DNA from: JAFGJU01 sp964570935
GTDB taxonomy: Bacteria; Eisenbacteria; RBG-16-71-46; JAFGJU01
DNA length: 37,301 nucleotides
Assembly (NCBI GenBank): GCA_964570935.1
Contig: CAZMZP010000032.1
Coordinates: 1 to 37,301, forward strand
Direction: 5' to 3'
Part shown: in pieces, positions 18,334 to 27,086 of the stretch
How the letters are laid out: the number at the start of each line of letters is the position of its first letter
Position numbering within the stretch: position 1 is the stretch's first letter
Position numbers and translations under genes: made by a program
Notes under the pieces: generated by a model
What the model was told of the DNA's origin: nothing
Databases searched by the model: none
What the model saw: only the letters and a program-made list of their open reading frames with translations

Positions 18334-18688
18334 CTACAGCCGCTCCTCCGTCCTTTTGTGGACGACGCCACGGTCCTCCAGTCCTCTGAGCACGAACCCG
18401 ACATGGTGGGGCTCGACGCCGATCATCTCGGGGGCCACGAGGCCGCGGCCATTCAGGAGCCCGCCTGCGAGCATCCACAGGACCAGCGCCGCCGTGTACC
18501 CGGTGGTTCGCGCCATGGAGCGTCTTTGTCACGGAATCGTAATAGTCCAGGAGATCGTATGTGGTCCTCCACTCCGCTCCCGACTTCACGCCCTCGACAA
18601 TGACCCTCATCACCGTGAGGTCGCGGTCCCCGTCCTGCAGCTTCCATCCGGGAAACAGAAGCCCGGCAGTGAAGTCCAACGGGCGCAC
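18334..18688 (-). pseudogene. Truncated, frameshifted paralogue of the saccharopine-dehydrogenase-like gene
   Basis: The minus strand encodes RPLDFTAGLLFPGWKLQDGD, then VMRVIVEGVKSGAE and YDLLDYYDSVTKT. It continues in another frame as MARTTGYTAALVLWMLAGG, then VAPEMIGVEP and GLEDRGVVHKRTEE. These match the C-terminal 115 or so residues of the intact gene at 18978-20129 nearly throughout. A 2-nt deletion near 18517-18521 (CTCC against CACTCC) breaks the frame, and the N-terminal two thirds, including the Rossmann domain, are absent. The fragment faces the intact copy head to head. Confidence 0.88.
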
Positions 18689-18691
18689 CCG

Positions 18692-18720
18692 TTGACAGCC
18701 AACCCGGCGCGCGCTACAAT
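18692..18720 (+). promoter_or_regulatory. Sigma-70 promoter for the saccharopine-dehydrogenase-like gene
   Basis: Consensus TTGACA, a 17-nt GC-rich spacer, TACAAT, identical in both hexamers to the promoter at 15889. It starts just 4 nt beyond the truncated end of the pseudogene. The predicted transcript has a leader of about 250 nt. Confidence 0.75.
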
Positions 18721-18977
18721 GAACGCCATGAGATTACTCACTAGAGCAAGATTCTGCGGCATCCTGGCCGGTCACACCGCCGTCATCACCTGCATCAACC
18801 GCCTCAGCGGTCTGTAATACTGTATCCCACTTCCGAAGCTCCAGCAGCGTCCCGCTGTCTCATGCCCCGGCGACATCCAGCCGCCGCGCCCATCGGCGAC
18901 GTCCTGCTGCGATTTCCGTTTTCCCCGAATACGTTTCCAACAGCACCGGGGTATCACCCCGGAGACAGGAGCCGAAC
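18721..18977 (+). other. Long 5' leader with a hairpin next to the ribosome-binding site
   Basis: No supported gene lies here. A short ATG frame (18721-18817) is present but has no ribosome-binding site. A 6-bp hairpin CCGGGG-TATCA-CCCCGG (18946-18962) ends two nucleotides into the GGAGACAGGAG segment that serves the 18978 start. It could modulate translation, but no known riboswitch is recognised. Confidence 0.35.
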
Positions 18978-20129
18978 ATGAGAATCATCATACTGGGAGC
19001 GGGACTCATCGGGCGGCCGATGGCCCTGGACTTGGCCGCTGACCCGGGTCTCGAGGTGACCGTCGCAGACATAGACGAAGAGGCACTGCGGAGGATTCGG
19101 GGGGCCAAGACTGGCGGCGGCCGCAGGACTGACACCATCAACGCGGATTTGTCCGACCCGGCCCGCGTCAAGGCCCTGGTGAGAGACTATGACACGGTCT
19201 TGATTGCTGTCCCCGGCTTCATGGGTTTCCAGACGCTCAAGGCCGTCATCGAAGCGGGCAGGAGCGTCGTCGATATATCGTTCTTCCCCGAGGACCCGTT
19301 TCTGCTGGAGGACGCGGCGGCCCGCGCCGGAGTCACGGCCGTAGTGGACTGCGGCGTGGCCCCGGGCATGTCCAACATCCTGACCGGCCACGCCGCCCAC
19401 GAGCTCGACGAGGTCCGACGCGTGACAATCTACGTCGGAGGGCTGCCGGAGTTCAGGGAATGGCCGTACGAATACAAGGCAGTCTTCTCCCCCATAGACG
19501 TGATCGAAGAATACGTGAGGCCGGCGCGCTGCGTGGAGAACGGCGAAGTGGTCACCAAGCCGGCGCTGTCCGACCCCGAGCTCTTGAGCTTCCCGGAGAT
19601 CGGCACGCTGGAGGCCTTCAACACGGATGGCCTGCGCACCCTCGCCCGGACCATTCCCGCGCCCCACTTGAAGGAGAAGACTCTACGCTATCCCGGCCAC
19701 ATCGAGAAGATGGCCATGCTGAGAGAAACAGGGTTCTTCAGCCGCGAGGAAATCCAGGTGAACGGCGCGAAGGTGCGGCCGCTGGACGTCACGGCGAGAC
19801 TCCTCTTCCCAAAGTGGAAGCTCCAGGAGGGAGACCGCGACATCACGGTCATGAGGGTCATTGTCGAGGGAGTGAAGGCTGGAGCGGAGCAAAGGTACAC
19901 GTACGACCTGCTCGACCGTTACGATTCCGTGACACGGACCCACTCCATGGCCCGGACGACCGGGTACACCGCCACGGTGGTCCTGAGGATGATGGCCCGG
20001 GGGCTAATGACCGGCAGGGGTCTAATGGCCCCGGAGCTCATGGGTCGTCAGCCGGAGTGCGTGGAGTTTCTTCTTGCCGGACTCGAAGAACGCGGCGTAG
20101 TTTATCGCAGGACAGTAGAGGAGATCTAG
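18978..20129 (+). CDS. Saccharopine dehydrogenase-family oxidoreductase
   Basis: 383 residues with an N-terminal Rossmann fold (IIILGAGLIGRPMALDLA, then VTVADID) and a C-terminal saccharopine-dehydrogenase/LYS9-like catalytic domain (VVDCGVAPGMSNILTGHAA, YVGGLPEFREWPYEYKAVFS, LRYPGHIEKM). Single-domain proteins of this build include lysine 6-dehydrogenase-like and saccharopine reductase-like enzymes acting on amino acids with NAD(P). The exact substrate cannot be read from sequence. The ATG has AGGAG at 7 nt. No lysine pathway genes flank it. A decayed paralogue lies upstream, and its 3' end converges on the Kdp-locus genes. Confidence 0.82.
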   Translation: MRIIILGAGLIGRPMALDLAADPGLEVTVADIDEEALRRIRGAKTGGGRRTDTINADLSDPARVKALVRDYDTVLIAVPGFMGFQTLKAVIEAGRSVVDISFFPEDPFLLEDAAARAGVTAVVDCGVAPGMSNILTGHAAHELDEVRRVTIYVGGLPEFREWPYEYKAVFSPIDVIEEYVRPARCVENGEVVTKPALSDPELLSFPEIGTLEAFNTDGLRTLARTIPAPHLKEKTLRYPGHIEKMAMLRETGFFSREEIQVNGAKVRPLDVTARLLFPKWKLQEGDRDITVMRVIVEGVKAGAEQRYTYDLLDRYDSVTRTHSMARTTGYTATVVLRMMARGLMTGRGLMAPELMGRQPECVEFLLAGLEERGVVYRRTVEEI

Positions 20130-20157
20130 TCCGTGGGGCCGTCCCGAACGCCGTCCT

Positions 20158-20829
20158 TTACCCGAGGCGGATGTCGGTCGGCATCGTCCTTCGCATCTCG
20201 ACTGAGCGCTCGAGGTTGCTCCGCGCCGGCTCGTACGTGGGGTCCAGCGAGAGGGCGGCCCGGTAGTGTTTCTGAGCTTCCAGGCGTTCACCTCTCATCT
20301 CCGACACGACGCCCATGAGGTTGAACGCCTCGGCGCGGCCGGAGTCTATGGACACGGCTTTCCTCAGGTGCTCTTCGGCCGCGTCCAGATGGCCGGCCCT
20401 GACCGACTCTCTGGCAAGCGTTATCGCAGCGACGTAGTCGGAGTCCTTCTGCTCGTGGAGTCTCCACTTGCGTATCACGCGAGTTACCGCCTGCCGCACC
20501 TCTTCGGGTACGAACGGCTTCTGAATGAAGTCGGCCGCGCCGATGTTCATGGCTTCGACCGCGAGATTCACGGTCCCGTAGGCGGTGATCACCATCACGG
20601 GTATGTCGGGCCGTGTCTGCCGCATTTGCCGGAGAACTTCCATTCCGTCCACTCCGGGCAGTCTCAGGTCGAGGAGCACCAGTGAGAATTCCTTCTCTTT
20701 GAGCTTTGACAACGCCTCCTCTCCGTCCGCCGCGTCTTCGGTCTTGACGTCGATGGCCGCCAACGCCTCCGCGAGCATGAAGCGGATGCTCTTCTCATCG
20801 TCTACTATCAGGATTGGTTTTTCCACCAC
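20158..20829 (-). CDS. Response-regulator receiver protein with TPR tail
   Basis: 223 residues. The receiver domain (about 5-122) has acidic residues Asp10 and Asp11, phosphoacceptor Asp54 in LVLLDLRLPG, Thr in VITAYGT and Lys in QKPF. Two TPR-like repeats (about 135-205; AEEHLRKAVSIDSGRAEAFN, then AQKHYRAALSLDPTYEPARS) replace a DNA-binding output domain, so it probably signals by protein contact. The start is GTG with GGAGGT at 5 nt spacing. It is the last gene of the Kdp run, 57 nt after the KdpD-EIIA fusion, and could accept phosphate from the co-transcribed kinase. Confidence 0.88.
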   Translation of the reverse strand: MVEKPILIVDDEKSIRFMLAEALAAIDVKTEDAADGEEALSKLKEKEFSLVLLDLRLPGVDGMEVLRQMRQTRPDIPVMVITAYGTVNLAVEAMNIGAADFIQKPFVPEEVRQAVTRVIRKWRLHEQKDSDYVAAITLARESVRAGHLDAAEEHLRKAVSIDSGRAEAFNLMGVVSEMRGERLEAQKHYRAALSLDPTYEPARSNLERSVEMRRTMPTDIRLG

Positions 20830-20886
20830 GGCGGACCTCCATTCATTCGCCTTGCCTCGTATGTCCTTCGACCTCTCCGGCTCGCC

Positions 20887-22578
20887 TCACTCCTCCGACC
20901 TCCATTCAGTCATGGCCCTCATCACGTCATCCGGCGTCTCGCACAGGCGCAGGCGCTCACGAAGGTGACGGCTTTGAGACGCGCGGCTGGCCAGGGCCAG
21001 AGTCCTTATCTGTTCGTCCGGGGCGTTCGACGGAGACGCAATCAGAAACACCATCTCGATTGACGTCTCTCTGGGTTCATCCAAGACTCCCTGCCTGGTC
21101 AATCCGAGAGCGACGACCGAGCGCGCGAGGTCTGCCATCCTGGCGTGCGGGAGAGCGACTCCTTCGTTTAGAAAAGTGGAGCCGAGTCTTTCCCGCTCCA
21201 AGACGGCCTCCAGAAGCCCCTTCGGACCGCTTGCACTCACGTACTGCCCGGCGGCATCCGCCAACCTCGTCAGAACCGCCATCTTGCTCACCGGTTCTTT
21301 CCAAACCACGACACGGTCGCGTGAAAGCAGCTCCAGCAGAGTCGGATGCGCCGCATGCCCGGAGCGGGCCGGGACGTGGGTTCTCTCTGAATCGCTGTCG
21401 AGGAAAGGCCCGGGGCGAAGTGGCGTGGGCCGCGGCCGTTCTTGCCCTTGTGTGTCGAGGACGGTTACCGTGATCCCATTTGCCCCGTCCAGCAGACGTT
21501 CGACCACGCTCACCCGTCCGCAGAGTCTCCCCCAAATGGATCTCTTCTTCGGGCTCCCGAGCACGACGTGCCCCACTCTGTATTCTCTCGCAAACTGCAG
21601 CAGCGTGTGCACCACGTCCTGCCCGTTGTACGTAAACACAATTGCGCCGAGCTGCTTCGCCAGCGTCAGGGTGCCGGAGATGATCCGCTGCGTCTCCGCG
21701 TCGATGACGGCAGGCTCTTCCGAAGGCGTTCTGACGTAGACCGCGTACCAGTTTCGATTCAGCCTTCCGGCGAGCCTCGAGGCGTACCTGAGCAGCGTCT
21801 CGCTGTTCGGGCCGCGCGAGCTCAGACACACCATGACCTGGTCCGGCAATCCCGAGTCCTCGTCTTCGAAGGCCTCGCGTCTGCGCAGGTCAATCTGTGA
21901 AGCAAGCTCACGAAGGGTAAGCTCTCTCAACTGCTCGAGATTCGAGGTTCTGAAGAAGTGCTCGAGAGCCACCTCGACCCTCTCGGGGGTGTAGACTTTG
22001 CCGTCGTTGAGACGTTTCCTGAGGTCCTCCGTTGAGACGTCCACGTTGACAATCTGGTCCGCCTCCCCGATGACGCTGTCCGGAAGGCGCTCACGAACCC
22101 TGACTCCGACCGCCCTCTCCACCGTGTCGTAGAGGCTTTCGAGATGCTGGACATTCAGTGTCGTGATTACGTGTATTCCGGCGGCGAGGACGTCCTGGAC
22201 GTCCTGATATCGCTTCTCGTTGCGGCTCTCTGGTACGTTCGTGTGCGCAAGCTCGTCGACCAGCACCACCTGCGGCTTCCTGGCCAGGACCGCGTCCACG
22301 TCCATCTCTTCCAATACGATTCCGCGGTATTCCCGGCTGCGCCGCGGGACCACTTCGAGACCCTCGAGCAACTTCTCTGTCTCGACTCGCCCGTGCGTTT
22401 CAACCAGGCCAACCACGACGTCGATTGATTCTTCCTTGAGCCGGCGGCCTTCGAGGAGCATCTGGTAGGTCTTTCCGACACCGGCGGCGTACCCGAGGTA
22501 GACTTTGAGCCTCCCGCGCTGAGCGTGCCTTATCATCCGAAGGAAGGTGTCGGCTCGTGTGCCGTCAGTCATGTTCAT
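20887..22578 (-). CDS. Kinase-less KdpD sensor fused to Usp and PTS EIIA domains
   Basis: 563 residues with an unusual domain order. Residues 20-230 are the KdpD N-terminal domain, with Walker A GYAAGVGKT (29-37), VETHGR, VVLVDELAHTN (104-114) and HVITTLNVQHLES. Residues 245-375 are the universal-stress-protein-like domain of KdpD (VMVCLSSRGPNSETLLRYA, VGHVVLGSPKKRS). The four-helix membrane sensor and histidine kinase core of full KdpD are absent. Residues 411-560 form a PTS EIIA domain of the fructose/nitrogen type with the phosphorylatable His478 in EGVALPHAR. The ATG overlaps the kdpC stop by 4 nt. In E. coli, EIIA-Ntr (PtsN) binds KdpD, so the fusion suggests a built-in phosphotransfer input. 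Kinase activity must come from elsewhere, probably the 27167-29011 gene. Confidence 0.92.
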   Translation of the reverse strand: MNMTDGTRADTFLRMIRHAQRGRLKVYLGYAAGVGKTYQMLLEGRRLKEESIDVVVGLVETHGRVETEKLLEGLEVVPRRSREYRGIVLEEMDVDAVLARKPQVVLVDELAHTNVPESRNEKRYQDVQDVLAAGIHVITTLNVQHLESLYDTVERAVGVRVRERLPDSVIGEADQIVNVDVSTEDLRKRLNDGKVYTPERVEVALEHFFRTSNLEQLRELTLRELASQIDLRRREAFEDEDSGLPDQVMVCLSSRGPNSETLLRYASRLAGRLNRNWYAVYVRTPSEEPAVIDAETQRIISGTLTLAKQLGAIVFTYNGQDVVHTLLQFAREYRVGHVVLGSPKKRSIWGRLCGRVSVVERLLDGANGITVTVLDTQGQERPRPTPLRPGPFLDSDSERTHVPARSGHAAHPTLLELLSRDRVVVWKEPVSKMAVLTRLADAAGQYVSASGPKGLLEAVLERERLGSTFLNEGVALPHARMADLARSVVALGLTRQGVLDEPRETSIEMVFLIASPSNAPDEQIRTLALASRASQSRHLRERLRLCETPDDVMRAMTEWRSEE

Positions 22579-23156
22579 CGCTCTCCGTCAAGGTCAAGGT
22601 TCAGCATCAGCACGTTCACCCTGGGCCGGCCGAGAAGCCGGAGAGTGCGGCCCTCCGTGTGTCTCTCGACCTTGCTCAGGACGGCGTCAACGGTCAGCCC
22701 TCTCGCCAAGGCAACTCTGCGGGCCTGGAGCCTCGCGTTCCCGACGCTGATGTGAGGGTCGAGGCCGCTCGCCGAAGCAGTAACCGCGTCCCCGGGCACC
22801 AGCGCGTCCGAGACAAGACCGTTTTCCGCGCGGTAGGCGGCCGCGCGTTCACGCACGGTGTCGACGAGCCCCTTGGACAACGGTCCCCAGTTCGTGCCTC
22901 CCGAACTCGTGGCGTCGTAGCCCGCGCCCGCAGCCGAGGCGCGCGGATGAAAATACTGCGGCTCCGAGAATTCCTGCGCGAGAAGGGACGAACCTACCAC
23001 CCGCGCGCCGGACTTGACAAGCGAGCCGTTGGCCTTCACCGGGAACAGCGCGCGTCCCATGAGCCAGACCGCCGCGGGATATGCACCGCAGACCAGAACG
23101 GCAAGAAGCGCCGTGAGGACCAGGGACGCCCGCAGTTCTCGCACAGAATCTCTCAT
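22575..23156 (-). CDS. kdpC: Potassium-transporting ATPase subunit KdpC
   Basis: 193-residue KdpC, the single-span periplasm-facing subunit that stabilises ATP binding and coupling in KdpFABC. One N-terminal helix (about 11-33) is followed by the family motifs GSSLLAQEFSEPQYFHPRAS and TASASGLDPHISVGNARLQA. The last residues overlap the KdpD-EIIA fusion start by 4 nt, and the start lies 12 nt after kdpB with AGGAG upstream, so translation is coupled along the operon. Confidence 0.95.
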   Translation of the reverse strand: MRDSVRELRASLVLTALLAVLVCGAYPAAVWLMGRALFPVKANGSLVKSGARVVGSSLLAQEFSEPQYFHPRASAAGAGYDATSSGGTNWGPLSKGLVDTVRERAAAYRAENGLVSDALVPGDAVTASASGLDPHISVGNARLQARRVALARGLTVDAVLSKVERHTEGRTLRLLGRPRVNVLMLNLDLDGER

Positions 23157-23168
23157 GATGGATTCTCC

Positions 23169-25193
23169 TCACGCAAGATGAAGAGCGTTAACAACGAGGT
23201 CTATCAACTTGATTCCGACAAACGGAACAGCCAGTCCCCCGAGGCCGTAGACCAGCAGATTGCGTCGCAACAGCGCCGCGGCGCTGACCGGCCTGAAACG
23301 CACGCCCCGAAGAGCCAGCGGGATGAGTGCGACAATTATCAGGGCGTTGAAGACGACCGCGCTCAGAATGGCGCTGGTCGGGGACCCCAGCCTCATGACA
23401 TTCAGCGGACTGATCACCGGGAACATCCCGACCAGCATGGCCGGGAGAATGGCGAAGTACTTGGCCACGTCGTTGGCGACACTGAAAGTCGTGAGCGCGC
23501 CGCGAGTGATCAACATCTGTTTCCCTATCTCCACGATCTCGATGAGCTTGGTCGGATTGGAGTCGAGGTCCACCATGTTCCCCGCTTCTCTGGCGGCCTG
23601 CGTGCCGCTGTTCATCGCCACTCCTACGTCCGCCTGCGCGAGGGCGGGCGCGTCGTTCGTGCCGTCTCCCGTCATCGCCACGAGGCGCCCCACCGCTTGC
23701 TCCTTTCGAATCAAGGCGAGTTTCTGTTCGGGCTTCGCCTCCGCGACGAAGTCGTCGACACCGGCTTCCTCCGCAATCGCAGCGGCCGTCAGCCGATTGT
23801 CGCCGGTGATCATCACGGTCTTTATGCCCATCGCGCGAAAACGCTCGAACCGGTCTCGCAGGCCTCCCTTCACAATATCCTTCAAATGGATCACACCCAG
23901 GGTCCTGGCATTGTCCGTCACTACCAGGGGGGTTCCTCCCGAAGCCGCAATCCGCACGAGTGAATTCTGGACGTCCGCTGGAAATTCCTCGCCAACGAGA
24001 TCACGAACCACATCGGCCGCGCCCTTGCGGATCTTCCTGGCATCGATGTCAACACCGCTCATCCTGGTCTGGGCCGAGAACTTGACGAACTTGGCGCCCG
24101 GAAACTCAGCGACAGAGCGTCCCCGCAGGCCGTACTGCTTGGCCAGGACCACGATGCTGCGTCCCTCGGGGGTCTCGTCCGCCAGTGACGCGAGCTGGGC
24201 CGCGTTTGCGAGTTCCTCCGTCTTCACGCCCCCCGCCGGCAGGAACTCGGTCGCCTGCCGGTTCCCCAGTGTGATGGTGCCCGTCTTGTCCAGAAGCAGC
24301 ACGTCGATGTCCCCGGCCGCTTCCACCGCCCGGCCGCTCATGGCCAGCACGTTCTTCTGGACCATGCGGTCTATCCCGGCGATGCCTATGGCGCTGAGCA
24401 GCCCGCCGATGGTGGTCGGAATCAGACAGACCAGCAGAGCGACGAGCACCGTGACCGAGAACGACAAGCCCAGGTAGACACCGAAGAACCTGAGCGTCAT
24501 GATAACAACCAGGAACACGATCGTCAGAGCGGAGAGGAGTATCGTGAGGGCGATCTCGTTCGGGGTCTTCTGCCGATTGGCGCCCTCGACCAGGGCGATC
24601 ATGTGGTCCATGAAACTCTGTCCCGGGCCCGCCGTGACGAGAACCTTGATCCGATCGGACAGCACTCTTGTCCCGCCGGTCACCGCGCTTCTGTCGCCTC
24701 CCGCCTCCCTTATCACGGGAGCGGATTCACCCGTGATGGCGGATTCGTCCACGGAGGCGATGCCTTCCACCACCTCGCCGTCCGACGGGATGATCTCACC
24801 CGCCGTGACGAGGACCATGTCGCCCTCGCAGAGCCTGTCGGCGGCGACCTCCTCCAGCGACCCGTCGCGAAGAAGCCTCTTGGCCACGGTGCGGGTCCTA
24901 GTCTTGCGAAGGGCGCTCGCCTGGGCCTTGCCGCGGCCCTCGGCCATGGCCTCGGCGAAGTTGGCGAACAGAACGGTGAACCACAGCCAGAGGGTCACTT
25001 GGACGACAAAACTCTCGGATTCATTCGGCGGCCTGAAAAAGACGCTCGCGGTACAGATTGCGGCCCCCACCTCCGTCACGAACATCACCGGGTTTCTCAG
25101 CATCGACCTGGGATTGAGCTTCCTGACGGCGTCCAGCGCGGCCTGCCGCAAGATCGATCTATCGAAAAGGGAGTGTTTCTTTCTCACGGCCAT
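23169..25193 (-). CDS. kdpB: Potassium-transporting P-type ATPase subunit KdpB
   Basis: 674-residue catalytic P-type ATPase subunit of the KdpFABC potassium pump. Key motifs: TGES at 154-157 (actuator domain; its Ser aligns with the inhibitory phosphoserine site described in E. coli), IPTTIGG at 259-265, DKTGT with phosphorylated Asp302, and the hinge MTGDGTNDAPALAQAD. Length and membrane segments fit the family. The ATG has GGAGAG upstream and follows kdpA by 12 nt. Confidence 0.97.
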   Translation of the reverse strand: MAVRKKHSLFDRSILRQAALDAVRKLNPRSMLRNPVMFVTEVGAAICTASVFFRPPNESESFVVQVTLWLWFTVLFANFAEAMAEGRGKAQASALRKTRTRTVAKRLLRDGSLEEVAADRLCEGDMVLVTAGEIIPSDGEVVEGIASVDESAITGESAPVIREAGGDRSAVTGGTRVLSDRIKVLVTAGPGQSFMDHMIALVEGANRQKTPNEIALTILLSALTIVFLVVIMTLRFFGVYLGLSFSVTVLVALLVCLIPTTIGGLLSAIGIAGIDRMVQKNVLAMSGRAVEAAGDIDVLLLDKTGTITLGNRQATEFLPAGGVKTEELANAAQLASLADETPEGRSIVVLAKQYGLRGRSVAEFPGAKFVKFSAQTRMSGVDIDARKIRKGAADVVRDLVGEEFPADVQNSLVRIAASGGTPLVVTDNARTLGVIHLKDIVKGGLRDRFERFRAMGIKTVMITGDNRLTAAAIAEEAGVDDFVAEAKPEQKLALIRKEQAVGRLVAMTGDGTNDAPALAQADVGVAMNSGTQAAREAGNMVDLDSNPTKLIEIVEIGKQMLITRGALTTFSVANDVAKYFAILPAMLVGMFPVISPLNVMRLGSPTSAILSAVVFNALIIVALIPLALRGVRFRPVSAAALLRRNLLVYGLGGLAVPFVGIKLIDLVVNALHLA

Positions 25194-25205
25194 CGGCTGA
25201 CTCTC

Positions 25206-26960
25206 CTAGAAGACGACGCTCGAGCTCGTCATCATGAAGTGCTCGAGAACGGGTCCCAGGCAAAGCACAGGGAAGAAGGTCAGGGCCCCTACGATCAGGA
25301 CCGTGCCCACGAGAAGCAGGACGAACAGGACACCCGACACCGGAAAGCTCCCCCGTGTTTCCGGCACGGACTTCTTTCGCGCCATGTGGCCGGCCAGAGC
25401 GAGCACCGGCAGGATGACTGCGAACCGTCCGACGAGCATGGCGAACCCCATGGTCGTGTTGAACCAGTAGGTGTTCGTTGTCAGCCCCGCGAAAGCGCTG
25501 CCGTTGTTGCCCGCGGCGGACGAGAACGCGTAGAGAATCTCGCTCAGCCCGTGAGGCCCCTGATTGCCGAGAGCCGTCAGCCCCCATCTGCTCGCGACGG
25601 CCCACGCAGTGAACCAGAGAACGTCGAATATGAGTGCCAGGACTACTATCACGCAGAGCTTGACGTCGTAGGACTCTATCTTCTTCCCGAGGTACTCCGG
25701 CGTTCGACCCACCATCAGCCCGGCTATGAACACCGCCAGAATCACGAAGACGAGCATCCAGTAGAGACCCGAGCCGACGCCTCCGAAGACGACCTCGCCC
25801 AGCTGTATGTTGAGCATGGGGACCAGCCCGCCCAGGGGCGTGTAGGAATCGTGCATGGAGTTGACCGCACCGCACGAGGCGTCCGTCGTAACCGTGGCAA
25901 AGAGGGCCGAATCGAAGATGCCGAAGCGGACCTCCTTCCCCTCCATGTTCCCGCTCGCGGGGTCCACGCCAAGAGCGTGAAGCCGCGGATTGCCCGAGAG
26001 CTCAGCCGACCACGTTACGAAGAACCCAAGCAGAAAGAGCATGAGCATGGCGGCCCACACGGCCCAACCGTGTCGTCTGTTCCTGACGCTCCTACCGAAG
26101 TAGTACGTGAGGCCGCTCGGAATGAGAAAAATCGAAAGCATCTCCACGAAATTGGACAGAGGAGTCGGATTCTCATACGGGTGCGACGAGTTGGCGTTGA
26201 CGTAGCCTCCTCCGTTCGTGCCCAGCAGTTTGATGGCCTCCTGGGAGGCGACTGGACCCTGTACGATCGACTGAATCCGGGGTGTTAGGTCGTCCCCGCC
26301 GGAACGTGCAACCACGGCTTGCTCGACAGACACCGCCGTCTGGTACGCCCGGAAGTTCTGTATGACTCCCTGGGACACCAGAAAGACGGCCACGACGAGC
26401 GAAAGCGGAAGCAGCACGTACAGCGTGATTCGAACGACGTCTCTCCAGAAGTTGCCGATGGAATTGGCGCTTTGCCTCGCGAATCCCCTCACGAGTGCGG
26501 CCGCGACCGCAATGCCCACGGCCGCGGACGCGAAGTTCTGAAACGCCAGGCCGACCATCTGCGAGAAACAGGAGAGCGTCGATTCGCCGGGGTAACTCTG
26601 CCAGTTTGTGTTGGTCAAGAAGCTGACCGCGGTGTTGAACGACAGATGGTCGCTAGCCGGACCCAGGCGCTGAGGATTCAGAGGCAGAAGACTCTGAATC
26701 CGAAGGATGGCGTACGTGAAGGCGCAGCTCACGAAACTGAAATACAGAAGTGAGATCAGGTACTGCCTCCAACTCTGCTCCTTTTCCGGTGCCGTTCCGG
26801 TCAGCCGGTAGAAGAACCTTTCCACCCGGCCCAGGACGGGACTGAGGAACAGTCTCTCCCTCGTCTCGAGGACCGCATAGAGATACCGTCCCACCGGCTT
26901 CGTGAGCGCCAGCACCACCGCCACGAACACAAGAAGCTCAATCAGGCCCACTGCGTCCAA
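25206..26960 (-). CDS. kdpA: Potassium-transporting ATPase subunit KdpA
   Basis: 584-residue channel-like subunit that selects and delivers potassium in KdpFABC. It has ten or so transmembrane helices and conserved filter segments, for example LLGTNGGGYVNANSSHPYEN, SNFVEML, GNNGSAFAG and FAMLVGRF. The C-terminus is FFPVLCLGPVLEHF. The start is a TTG at 26960 with GGAGG 7-8 nt upstream, 15 nt after kdpF. Confidence 0.96.
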   Translation of the reverse strand: MDAVGLIELLVFVAVVLALTKPVGRYLYAVLETRERLFLSPVLGRVERFFYRLTGTAPEKEQSWRQYLISLLYFSFVSCAFTYAILRIQSLLPLNPQRLGPASDHLSFNTAVSFLTNTNWQSYPGESTLSCFSQMVGLAFQNFASAAVGIAVAAALVRGFARQSANSIGNFWRDVVRITLYVLLPLSLVVAVFLVSQGVIQNFRAYQTAVSVEQAVVARSGGDDLTPRIQSIVQGPVASQEAIKLLGTNGGGYVNANSSHPYENPTPLSNFVEMLSIFLIPSGLTYYFGRSVRNRRHGWAVWAAMLMLFLLGFFVTWSAELSGNPRLHALGVDPASGNMEGKEVRFGIFDSALFATVTTDASCGAVNSMHDSYTPLGGLVPMLNIQLGEVVFGGVGSGLYWMLVFVILAVFIAGLMVGRTPEYLGKKIESYDVKLCVIVVLALIFDVLWFTAWAVASRWGLTALGNQGPHGLSEILYAFSSAAGNNGSAFAGLTTNTYWFNTTMGFAMLVGRFAVILPVLALAGHMARKKSVPETRGSFPVSGVLFVLLLVGTVLIVGALTFFPVLCLGPVLEHFMMTSSSVVF

Positions 26961-26975
26961 GAAAGCGCCTCCAGC

Positions 26976-27059
26976 CTAGAACTTCTCCGGCTTCAGGACC
27001 GATATCAGCAGATACGCGATCAGGGCCACGCCGGCTATTCCCAGAACACACTCAACCAC
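26976..27059 (-). CDS. kdpF: Potassium-transporting ATPase subunit KdpF
   Basis: 27-residue single-helix peptide: it starts from GTG, reads VECVLGIAGVALIAYLLISV, and ends LKPEKF. The length, helix and terminal KPEKF are those of KdpF, which stabilises the pump. AGGAGG lies 6 nt before the GTG at 27059. It sits between the small membrane ORF and kdpA, the normal place for kdpF. Confidence 0.92.
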   Translation of the reverse strand: MVECVLGIAGVALIAYLLISVLKPEKF

Positions 27060-27086
27060 GTCGTGCCTCCTGCAAGTAGAAGCGAG

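Noticed and set aside
24603..26288. Long plus-strand frames opposite kdpB and kdpA
   Set aside because: The minus-strand products are complete, motif-bearing Kdp subunits; the plus frames are charged, repetitive shadows.
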